Positions 1-7,354 of a stretch of DNA of 64,000 nucleotides are shown here, piece after piece. The notes below the pieces were generated by a model. It saw nothing but the letters and a program-made list of their open reading frames with translations. It was not told where the DNA came from and ran no database searches. How positions within the stretch are numbered: the stretch's first letter is position 1; the number at the start of each line of letters is the position of its first letter. Origin of the DNA: a bacterium HR40. Lineage in GTDB: Bacteria > Pseudomonadota > Alphaproteobacteria > Geminicoccales > Geminicoccaceae. The position numbers and the translations under genes are program-made. The DNA lies in contig BEIQ01000004.1 in the NCBI GenBank assembly GCA_002898275.1, positions 124,001 through 188,000 of the forward strand. The letters are read 5' to 3'.

Positions 1-1
1 G

Positions 2-724
2 GTGGCGGGACCGGTGAGTCGGGCTGTCTTTCCGGGCTATGCCCGCATCGCCCACGATCCCGAGCGGCTGCGCCGCGGCTACACCGACTCGGTGAGCGTC
101 ATGCTGCTCGTGACCCTGCCGGCGAGCGTCGGCATCGCGCTCTTCGCCGATCCCCTCGTGCAGCTGTTCCTCGGTGCCCAATGGCAGCCCGCGGTGCCGC
201 TCATCCAGGCCCTCGTCGTCTTCGGCGTGGTGCGCAGTCTCTACACCACGGCCGCCTCGGTCTATCTGGCCCTCGGCCGGGTCCGGATCGAACCCGCCCT
301 CGTGCTGCTCTTCATCGCCGTGCTGGTGCCGGCCCTCGTCCTGCTAACGGGGCCCTTCGGCGTGCTCGGCGCCGCCCTCGCCCTGACCGCGGCCACCGCA
401 GTGGGGCTCGTCGCCAACCTATTGGTGCTGCGACAGCTGGTGGGACTGCGCCTCGTCGATCTGCTGCGGCCGCTGCGCCGGGGCATCTTGGCCACGGTGG
501 CGATGGTCGTGCTGCTCGTGGGGCTGCCGCTCGAGCATCTCGGGCCAGCGGCGGCGATCGCCTGCGGGGTACCAGCCGGTGCCGTCACCTTCCTCGCCGT
601 TCTGACGGTAGCCTTTTTCGCGGCCGGCTGTCCGGACGGTCCCGAGCGTCGCATTCTCGCCTATCTCGCCGGCTTCGCTCCGTTGGCGCGGCCACTCGCG
701 CGTTTCTCGCAGGAAAGCCGATGA
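2..724 (+). CDS. Polysaccharide flippase (Wzx/MATE-like), C-terminal part
   Basis: The reading frame is already open at the left edge, so this is the last 240 residues of a longer protein. The fragment has several hydrophobic segments (around residues 30-50, 95-140, 155-175 and 180-210) separated by short Arg-rich loops, and the repeated Val/Leu/Ala helices match the C-terminal half of the PST/Wzx oligosaccharide flippases, which move lipid-linked sugar repeat units across the inner membrane. Its stop overlaps the next gene's ATG (ATGA), so it is translationally coupled to the glycosyltransferase that follows. The location in an exopolysaccharide locus supports the assignment; the true start lies outside the window. 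Confidence 0.75.
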   Translation: MAGPVSRAVFPGYARIAHDPERLRRGYTDSVSVMLLVTLPASVGIALFADPLVQLFLGAQWQPAVPLIQALVVFGVVRSLYTTAASVYLALGRVRIEPALVLLFIAVLVPALVLLTGPFGVLGAALALTAATAVGLVANLLVLRQLVGLRLVDLLRPLRRGILATVAMVVLLVGLPLEHLGPAAAIACGVPAGAVTFLAVLTVAFFAAGCPDGPERRILAYLAGFAPLARPLARFSQESR

Positions 725-1920
725 CGGGCCGTCGCCACGCGCCCCGCCTGCTCTTCGTCGCGAGCCTCTACCCGAATGCCGCCATGCCGACCTTCGCCCC
801 CTTCGTCGAGCATCGAGTGCGGCGGCTGTGCGCCGAAGGAGGGATCGAGGGCGTGGTGATCGCACCGGTGCCGCGCCACCTTCTGCCGTTGCCTGCGATT
901 CTCGATCGCTACGCCCGCTGGCGGGAGGTGCCGGAGCGAGAGGAACGGCACCAGCTGTGGGTGCTCCATCCCCGCTATCCGATGCTGCCCGGGGCAGGCA
1001 TGTATCTCCAGCCCTTCGCTCTCTACCGGGCATTGCGACGGACATTGGCCGAGCTCGGGGCGCGCAGCGGTGATTTCGATCTCGTCGACGCCCACTACGC
1101 TTATCCGGATGGGGTGGCGGCAGCCATGCTCGCGCGCGCGTTCGGCCTTCCCTTCTTCGTCACGGCCCGCGGCAGCGATCTCAATCTCGTCGCTCGCGAT
1201 CCCCTCGTGCGTCTGTGGCTCCGCCGGACCCTGCCTCGCGCTGCCGCTTGCATCGCCGTCTCCGACGATCTCGCCCGCCGGTTCTGCGAGCTCGGAGTGG
1301 ATCCGGCGCGCGTGCACACGGTACGCAATGGCGTCGACTTCGCGCTCTTCCGTCCGCGCCCGCGCGAGGCCGCACGCCGCACGCTCGGACTTGCCGGCAC
1401 CGTCCTGCTCGCTGTGGGCGAGCTTTCCGAGCGCAAGGGCGTGCATCTCCTCGTCGACATGCTCGCCCACCTTCCCGGCGCCACCCTCGTGCTCGTCGGG
1501 GACGGGCCGATGCGGTCGACTCTCGAGGCCCGCGCCCGGGCGCTGGCCGTCCTCGATCGGCTGCGCTTTGCCGGTGCCGTACCGCAAGAGCGGCTCGCCT
1601 CTTGGTACAGCGCCGCCGACCTCGTGCTGCTGGCAAGCCGCCGCGAGGGTACGCCCAACGTCCTGCTCGAGGCCATGGCCTGTGGCACCCGCGTGGTCGC
1701 TTGCGCCGTAGGGGGGGTCCCCGAGATCGTGCCGCCGGAACCCCTCGGCTTTCTCGTGCCGCGTCACGACCCGGAACTGTTCGCCGCCACGGTACGCCGG
1801 GCGCTCTCCACGCCCTTTTCCCCCGACGCGCTTTCGGCACACATCGCTCGCTTCGATTGGAGGGAAACCGTGATGCGCCTGCGACAGCTCGTCGATCGAA
1901 CCCTGGGATGGGCAGCGTGA
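721..1920 (+). CDS. Glycosyltransferase family 4 (exopolysaccharide assembly)
   Basis: 399 residues. The N-terminal half opens with a Rossmann strand (LLFVASLYPN) and a glycine/proline-rich acceptor region. The C-terminal half carries the GT4 donor-binding signature: GDGPM near residue 260, then EGTPNVLLEAMACG near residue 305, the EX7E motif. It probably transfers a nucleotide-activated sugar to a lipid-linked intermediate on the cytoplasmic face of the inner membrane. The ATG start overlaps the flippase stop by 4 bases and fits the N-terminal beta strand. GT4 members linked to XrtA-type loci look like this, but donor and acceptor sugars cannot be predicted from sequence. Confidence 0.85.
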   Translation: MTGRRHAPRLLFVASLYPNAAMPTFAPFVEHRVRRLCAEGGIEGVVIAPVPRHLLPLPAILDRYARWREVPEREERHQLWVLHPRYPMLPGAGMYLQPFALYRALRRTLAELGARSGDFDLVDAHYAYPDGVAAAMLARAFGLPFFVTARGSDLNLVARDPLVRLWLRRTLPRAAACIAVSDDLARRFCELGVDPARVHTVRNGVDFALFRPRPREAARRTLGLAGTVLLAVGELSERKGVHLLVDMLAHLPGATLVLVGDGPMRSTLEARARALAVLDRLRFAGAVPQERLASWYSAADLVLLASRREGTPNVLLEAMACGTRVVACAVGGVPEIVPPEPLGFLVPRHDPELFAATVRRALSTPFSPDALSAHIARFDWRETVMRLRQLVDRTLGWAA

Positions 1921-3110
1921 GGATCCTCTACCACCATCGTGTCGCCTCCCGCGACGGTCAGGCGGTCCACATCGAGGAGCTGGTCGCGGCGCTGCGCCGC
2001 CGGGGCCACGAGGTGCTGGTCGTCGGTCCAGCCACCGTCGAGGCTGTCCCGGTGGGTGGCGAGGTGGCCTGGGTGGCGCGGCTGCGCCGCCATTTGCCCA
2101 AGGCGTTGTGGGAATTGCTCGAGCCGGGTTGGGGTTTGTGGGCGACGCTCCGGCTGCTGCGAGCGGCCCGCGAATTCCGGCCTGACCTCATCTACGAGCG
2201 CTACGCCCTCTACCTTCCGGCCGGAGTGGTGGCGGCCCGCTTCCTTGGCCGACCGCTACTGCTCGAGGTGAACGCACCGCTCGCCGAGGAGCGCGCGACC
2301 CACGGCGGCCTCCTCTTTCCCGACACCGCTCGGCGCATCGAGCGCTGGATCTGGCGGCGAGCCGATCGCATCGTGGCGGTGAGCCGGGTGCTGGCCGAGA
2401 TCGTCGCTGCCGGCGGGGTGGAGCCCGGCCGTGTGCGGGTCGTGCCCAATGCCGTAAACCTCGAGGCCTTCCACGGGCTCGATCGGCAGGCGGCGAAGCG
2501 CGCGCTCGGCCTCGACGGCCACTGCGTGCTGGGTTTCCTGGGATTCGTGCGCGACTGGCACGGGCTCGACCGGGCGATCCGCTTTCTCGCCGCTCACCCG
2601 GACCCGCGCCTCCAGTTGGTGGTGGCGGGCGATGGCCCCGCCCGGCCCGGTCTCGAAGCGCTCGCGACGATCCTCGGGATCGGCCATCGGGTGCGCTTCC
2701 TCGGCGCCATCGCGCGCGACCGGGTTCCGCAGACGCTTGCCGCCTTCGATATCGCCCTGCAGCCGGCCGTGGTGGGCTATGCCTCGCCGCTCAAGCTCTT
2801 CGAATACATGGCGGCGGGCTGCGCCATCCTCGCTCCCGACACGCCCAACATCCGCGAAGTCGTGCGCGACGGCGTCGAAGCGCTGCTCTTTTCCCGAGGC
2901 GCGTTCGACCATAGCCTGCTGCGTCTCGTTCACGATCCAGCGCTCCGAGAGCGTCTGGGAGCGGCCGCCCGCGCCCGCATCTACGAACTCGACCGGAGCT
3001 GGGACGCCAATGCCCGGGTGGTCGAGAAACTCGCGCGCGAACTCGGTGTGCTCGCGGCCACCTCCTCGCACGCGGCGAGGAGCTCGAGACAGCGGTCCTG
3101 CCAGCGATAG
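1908..3110 (+). CDS. Glycosyltransferase family 4, second of the pair
   Basis: 400 residues from ATG 1908, which overlaps the end of the preceding gene by 13 bases; a GTG at 1917 is a possible alternative. The protein starts with the GT-B strand VRILYHHRV, has the linker VVPNAVN near residue 180, the donor-site stretch VVAGDGPARPGLE, and SPLKLFEYMAAG near residue 290, the position of the catalytic-lobe glutamates in GT4. It should act with the previous enzyme in building the repeat unit. The last 130 bases overlap, tail to tail, the minus-strand glycosyltransferase gene, so the C-terminal 40 or so residues (Ser/Arg-rich at the very end) are under dual coding constraint or partly dispensable. 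Confidence 0.83.
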   Translation: MGSVRILYHHRVASRDGQAVHIEELVAALRRRGHEVLVVGPATVEAVPVGGEVAWVARLRRHLPKALWELLEPGWGLWATLRLLRAAREFRPDLIYERYALYLPAGVVAARFLGRPLLLEVNAPLAEERATHGGLLFPDTARRIERWIWRRADRIVAVSRVLAEIVAAGGVEPGRVRVVPNAVNLEAFHGLDRQAAKRALGLDGHCVLGFLGFVRDWHGLDRAIRFLAAHPDPRLQLVVAGDGPARPGLEALATILGIGHRVRFLGAIARDRVPQTLAAFDIALQPAVVGYASPLKLFEYMAAGCAILAPDTPNIREVVRDGVEALLFSRGAFDHSLLRLVHDPALRERLGAAARARIYELDRSWDANARVVEKLARELGVLAATSSHAARSSRQRSCQR

Positions 3111-4255
3111 TGCGCGCGCACATGGGCTCGTGCTGCGGCGCCGAGAGCCGAAGCGCGCTCGCGCGAGGCGAGGAGGCGGCCGATCTCCTCCGCCATGGCC
3201 GCGGCATCGGCTGCCACCGCGAGCTCGCGCCCGGGTAGGGCGGCGATCCCTCGAGCCGCTGCCGGGCTTGCCACCACCGGCTTGGCCATCGCCATCGCCT
3301 CGAGCAGTTTGTTCTGGACTCCGCGAGCGACGGCAAGCGGGACCACCGCGATGTCGGCATGGGCGAGCCACGGCCGAACGTCCTCGACCCATCCCGTGAC
3401 GATCACCCGCTGGCCATCGGCAAGGCGCCGAAGCCGACGGCCGGGATGGCGCCCGACGACGGCGAACCGGCAAGGGAGACCGCGCGCCTCGAGCCGCGGC
3501 AGCACCGCGCGGGCGAACCACAAAGCTGCCTCGGCATTGGGCGGATAATCCATGGCGCCAGTGAAGACGAGGGTCGGGCGGCGCGGCGGTGGATAGGGGT
3601 CGGGAAAGGACAGGGAGGGATCGAAGAAGTCGCTATCGACCCCATTTGTCAGAACACGCACGCCGGGACACGGGCGGGCGTGGACGGCGGCCAGAGCCTC
3701 CACTTCACGGGCCGCTGCCACCAGTGCCAGACGGCAGGCGGCAAGAAGCCGGCGTTCGGTCGCTGCCACGAGCCGCGCTTCGCGGGCATAGAGCAGACGG
3801 TGCAGCGGGTCGCGGGTGCGGTCCGCGAGCTCCGCCCACTTGGCCGCATCGCAATCGACGAGATCGGCCAGAAGCGGCACCCCGACGGCCACCGACGGCA
3901 GGGCTTCGATAGCCGCCAGCGAATAGAGGAAGACGAGGTCGATGCCCTGCCGCAGGCGGTCGGCGACCCAACGCTGCAGCGCGGCGTCGCGGAAGGCCTC
4001 GAGACTCGCGGCGCGACCGGCGAGTACGGCGCGAGCGATCCGAACGGTGCGAACCGTGGTCGGCAGGGGGCGCAGGCAGAGGTCGGCGCAAAGCGGAGAG
4101 AGCGCCCGACGGGCACCCGCTGCGTCCTCCTCGACGTGGGCCCCGAGATACACGTCATGCCGCTGCGCGAGGGCGGTGAGGAAGTGGAACGCACGGATGC
4201 GCTCGCCCTTGTCGGGTGCGGAGGGCGCGCGATGGGCGAGGAAGAGGATGCGCAC
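2981..4255 (-). CDS. TIGR03087-type glycosyltransferase (PEP-CTERM/EPS-associated)
   Basis: 424 residues. The start chosen is GTG 4255 (VRILFLAHRAP), where the family's N-terminal strand begins, 6 bases before the upstream gene's stop codon; the frame stays open upstream to 4435 but that stretch lies inside femAB. Family features: APSAPDKGERIRAFHFL near the N-terminus (TIGR03087 proteins keep this PDKGERIR block), LTNGVDSDFF in mid-protein, and VQNKLLEAMAMAKPVVAS as the GT4 donor motif. TIGR03087 proteins are found in exosortase/exopolysaccharide loci. It is the last gene of the minus-strand operon and its 3' end overlaps the opposing glycosyltransferase gene by 130 bases. Confidence 0.85.
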   Translation of the reverse strand: MRILFLAHRAPSAPDKGERIRAFHFLTALAQRHDVYLGAHVEEDAAGARRALSPLCADLCLRPLPTTVRTVRIARAVLAGRAASLEAFRDAALQRWVADRLRQGIDLVFLYSLAAIEALPSVAVGVPLLADLVDCDAAKWAELADRTRDPLHRLLYAREARLVAATERRLLAACRLALVAAAREVEALAAVHARPCPGVRVLTNGVDSDFFDPSLSFPDPYPPPRRPTLVFTGAMDYPPNAEAALWFARAVLPRLEARGLPCRFAVVGRHPGRRLRRLADGQRVIVTGWVEDVRPWLAHADIAVVPLAVARGVQNKLLEAMAMAKPVVASPAAARGIAALPGRELAVAADAAAMAEEIGRLLASRERASALGAAARAHVRAHYRWQDRCLELLAACEEVAASTPSSRASFSTTRALASQLRSSS

Positions 4256-4260
4256 GCGCG

Positions 4261-5298
4261 TCAACCCAAGGTGCGGGCGATCGTCGGCCCGAGCAGCAGC
4301 GTCACCGGGAACGGCAGGCGCTTCCAGGCTTCGATGAAGAGCCGCAGCCGTGGATGGGTCGGGTTGACCGCGGGCGGCTCGCGCACACGCAGCAGCCGGT
4401 AGGAATAGCGCAGCGGCTCGGAAGGAATGCCCCAATTGCGCTTGAAGTCGTAGGCGCCCGTACCCTGCCGGCTGCGCCCGAAATCGAGGATGCGGGCGCC
4501 ACGGACGAGGGTGGCGTGGCGCATGAGCGCATCGTACATGACATCGTGGGCGCAGAGCTCGCGCGCTTCCGGCAGGGCTCCTGCATAATAAGGAAGCACG
4601 CGGTCGCGGAAGTAGAAGCTCATGACCGCTGCGACGGCCCTTCCGCCGTGATCGACGAAGAGGATTTCGCAGCGGTCAGCGAAGGCGGAGTGGAGCCCGG
4701 CGAACCAGGCACGCGGCAGGATCGGAGTGCCGAGCCGGTGCCAGTTGCGGGCGACCAAATCGTAGAAGCCAGCGAGGTCGTCGCCGATCCTCGTCCGGAG
4801 CCCGAGGCTTCGGCCTTTGCGAATGGAAGCGCGACGTTTCCGGCGGAAGGAGTTGAAGGTGCGTTCGGGGTCGGGATCGAGGGACACCGTGAAGCGATGA
4901 TAGAGTTCCGGTCCCGCCTGCCATCCCGGCCGTCCATCGATCGGGCTGCGGAGCTCGATCCAGCGGGCATCGAGGCTGCGGGCGAGCCGCTCGGCAGCCT
5001 CGAGCAGGGCATCTCGGACCTCCTCGTCGACGCACAAAGGTCCTCCCTCGACGAGGAAGGGAGCGCTCACCAGCGAGCGGCCAAAGAGCGGTGAGCGCAT
5101 TTCCACGAGGGGCAGGACCCCCGCGAGCTCGCCGCCGCGACGGACGGCGAGGTAGTGCGGACGCTGGCGCAGAACCTTGGCGAAGAGCGGGGCGAAGCCG
5201 GAGAGGTGGAAAAACGTCGCGGCGGGATGGCTGGAGACGAACTCGTCCCATGCGCCGGGGCGGAGATCCTCGAGGCGAAGCCATTCGAGCCCGCTCAC
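4261..5298 (-). CDS. FemAB-like protein, XrtA/PEP-CTERM system-associated (TIGR03019)
   Basis: 345 residues, starting at GTG 5298, which overlaps the deacetylase stop (GTGA). The fold is a double GNAT/FemAB acyl transferase: an N-terminal module with SSHPAATFFH and LAGVLPLVEMRS, and a C-terminal module with FNSFRRKRRASIRKG (the FemAB basic helix) and LDFGRSRQGTGAYDFKRNWG (the acceptor-binding end typical of TIGR03019). Members of this subfamily occur almost only in XrtA-type exopolysaccharide loci; the acyl or aminoacyl group transferred is unknown. Open frame continues upstream to 5586, but that region is the out-of-frame deacetylase gene. Confidence 0.88.
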   Translation of the reverse strand: MSGLEWLRLEDLRPGAWDEFVSSHPAATFFHLSGFAPLFAKVLRQRPHYLAVRRGGELAGVLPLVEMRSPLFGRSLVSAPFLVEGGPLCVDEEVRDALLEAAERLARSLDARWIELRSPIDGRPGWQAGPELYHRFTVSLDPDPERTFNSFRRKRRASIRKGRSLGLRTRIGDDLAGFYDLVARNWHRLGTPILPRAWFAGLHSAFADRCEILFVDHGGRAVAAVMSFYFRDRVLPYYAGALPEARELCAHDVMYDALMRHATLVRGARILDFGRSRQGTGAYDFKRNWGIPSEPLRYSYRLLRVREPPAVNPTHPRLRLFIEAWKRLPFPVTLLLGPTIARTLG

Positions 5299-6155
5299 GG
5301 CCGGGTTTCCCCATCGGACAGCGGCGCGAGGCCGAAGGCGAGATCGAGCCGCTGCGAACCGAAGCGCGCGAGGAGCTCGGCGAGGCGCGGCGCCACCGTG
5401 TCGAGCCCGCGGTAATGCCGCAGGCGCGCGAGTGCGGGGAGGCCTGGCGGCCGCGGCTGGTCCGGATCGAGCTCCCAAGGATGGATGTAGAAGACGGCAG
5501 GTTGGTTGTCCCGTCGCAGCACGCGGGCGAGGGCGAAACGGGTCCAAGAGGTCGGAAGTAGCCGGAAATAGCCCCCGCCACCGCAAGGTAGGTTGATCCC
5601 CGGGGCGCGCAGGGTGGCGATGGGAATTTCGAGCACGCCATCGCGCCGACTCGGCCGGCGATTGCCGGTCAGCGATCCGTAGCGGTCGTTGAGCACGGGG
5701 TGAGAAGAGGAACTGTAGCGGTAACCCTCTTCGGCAAGGATGCTATGCGCCCAAGGGGTACGGTGATCGATGGAGAAATTGGCGGCGCGGAAGCCCTGCA
5801 CCCGGACTCCGGCGACGTCCTCGAGGAGAGCGCGGCTGGTGCGCACATCGGCGCGAAACTCCGCGGGTGTCTGCTGCCACACCAGGCGGTGGTCGCAACC
5901 GTGGCTCGCGACCTCGTGTCCGGCCGCCACGATGCGTCGGACGAGCTCGGGGTGGCGGCGGGCCACCTGGCCGAGGACGAAGAAGGTGGCGCGGGCGCCC
6001 GTCGCGGCGAGAAGATCGAGGAGGACCAGCGTCGGCGCCACCACCCGCGACGGGAAGTGGTCCCAGCTCGCGAACGGGACCACCGATGCGAGAGCCCAAG
6101 CATGGTAGTACTCCTCGACATCCACGGTGAGAACGAAGGCTGCGGTGCGGTTCAT
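5295..6155 (-). CDS. Polysaccharide deacetylase, XrtA/PEP-CTERM locus subfamily (TIGR03006)
   Basis: 286 residues from ATG 6155 (ATGA overlap with the upstream ATPase gene). NodB-homology motifs are visible: the metal/catalytic Asp motif TVDVEEYYH (residues 10-18), SHGCDHRL (84-91) with the two metal-binding His, FRAANFS (about 122-128), and the C-terminal YIHPWE block. The enzyme should remove N-acetyl groups from amino sugars in the polymer or its precursor. There is no signal peptide, as is usual for TIGR03006, so the site of action is uncertain. A start 12 bases upstream (ATG 6167) would add only four residues. Confidence 0.9.
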   Translation of the reverse strand: MNRTAAFVLTVDVEEYYHAWALASVVPFASWDHFPSRVVAPTLVLLDLLAATGARATFFVLGQVARRHPELVRRIVAAGHEVASHGCDHRLVWQQTPAEFRADVRTSRALLEDVAGVRVQGFRAANFSIDHRTPWAHSILAEEGYRYSSSSHPVLNDRYGSLTGNRRPSRRDGVLEIPIATLRAPGINLPCGGGGYFRLLPTSWTRFALARVLRRDNQPAVFYIHPWELDPDQPRPPGLPALARLRHYRGLDTVAPRLAELLARFGSQRLDLAFGLAPLSDGETRP

Positions 6156-7348
6156 GACTTGCTCCACAACCGCCCGAACACGCCGCGTCGCTTCATGTCG
6201 GCGAACCGGCTCATGAGATCGGCGAGCCGGCGCGCCGTCTCGGCATCCACCCGCAACTGCTCCACCTCGCGCCGGTGCAATTCCTCGCGCAGCCGGATCG
6301 CCTCCTCGCGCGCCTCGTCATAGCGGTGGCGCTCGCGCACCACCTCCTCGTAGAGGCTCTCGAGCTTGCGCTGCAACCGTTCCACTTCCTGCCGCCAGTA
6401 AGTCGGCGAATCGTCGAAGGCCACCGCGGCAGCCTCTGCCGCCGCGGCCGGGCGTGCGGCGGCCCGTTCCTCGAGGGGCGCGCTTCCGGCTCCGGCTTCC
6501 GGCGGTGGCGGAACGGCGGCCTCGCTCTCGCGCCCGCTCTGCTCCTCGGCCAGTTCCGCTTCGACGATGCGCACGTCCTCGGCCGTCAGCCGATGGAGGC
6601 CCTCGAGGGCGCCGTAGACCAGCAGACGCGAGCACAGCAAATTGATGCGCCGCGGCAAGCCGCCAGTCGCGCGATGGATCTCCCGATAGGCGGCGAGATC
6701 GATGGCCGGATCGCCGCTCCAGCCGACTTTGCGCAACCGGTGTTCGATGTACGCCTGGACCTCGTCCTCGTCGAGCGGGCCGAGATGGCAGCTCGCCACC
6801 ACTCGCTGGCGCAATTGTTCGAGCTCCGGCCGCGCCAGCGTTTCCTTGAATTGCGGCTGGCCCACGAGCACGATCTGCAAAAGCGGGCGCCCGTCCCGCT
6901 CGAGATCGGCGAGAACCCGCAGCTGTTCGATGGAAGCGAGGGGTAGGTTTTGCACCTCGTCGACGACGAGCAACACCCGCTGACGGCGTGCCCGACGGGC
7001 TTCGAGATCGCGCTCGATAGCGGCCAGCAGGACCGCCGGCTCGTCGCTCGTCACCGCGATCCCGAGCGCTCGGGCGACGGCGTGGAGCAGATCGCGCGGT
7101 CCCATCTCGGCAGCGAGGACACGGGCCACGAACAAGCGCTCGCCAGCGAGCGCCCGCTGCAGATAGGCGACGAGGGTGGTCTTGCCGGCGCCGACGTCGC
7201 CCGTCACCACCACGAATCCTTCGCCCTGGTGGAGGCCGTAAGTGAGATAAGCCATCGCACGCTTGTGGGCGCGGGCGCCAAAATAGAAGTCGGGATTGGG
7301 GTTCAGCTGGAACGGACGTCCCGACAGGCGGTAGAAACTCGTGTACAT
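6152..7348 (-). CDS. XrtA-associated ATPase, GspA/ExeA-like (TIGR03015)
   Basis: 398 residues. The N-terminus reads MYTSFYRLSGRPFQLNPNPD, the conserved opening of ExeA/GspA-type AAA ATPases. Walker A is GDVGAGKTT (residues 50-58), Walker B VLLVVDEVQNL (about 125-135), and an arginine-rich sensor helix is at GLPRRIN. After residue 280 an Ala/Pro/Glu-rich linker leads to a long charged coiled coil (about 320-385) and a basic tail. In XrtA loci this ATPase sits between kinase/barrel and deacetylase genes, as here, and is thought to energise assembly or export. It is coupled to its neighbours: 6 bases after the kinase-barrel stop, and ATGA overlap with the deacetylase. Confidence 0.9.
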   Translation of the reverse strand: MYTSFYRLSGRPFQLNPNPDFYFGARAHKRAMAYLTYGLHQGEGFVVVTGDVGAGKTTLVAYLQRALAGERLFVARVLAAEMGPRDLLHAVARALGIAVTSDEPAVLLAAIERDLEARRARRQRVLLVVDEVQNLPLASIEQLRVLADLERDGRPLLQIVLVGQPQFKETLARPELEQLRQRVVASCHLGPLDEDEVQAYIEHRLRKVGWSGDPAIDLAAYREIHRATGGLPRRINLLCSRLLVYGALEGLHRLTAEDVRIVEAELAEEQSGRESEAAVPPPPEAGAGSAPLEERAAARPAAAAEAAAVAFDDSPTYWRQEVERLQRKLESLYEEVVRERHRYDEAREEAIRLREELHRREVEQLRVDAETARRLADLMSRFADMKRRGVFGRLWSKS

Positions 7349-7354
7349 GCCGCC

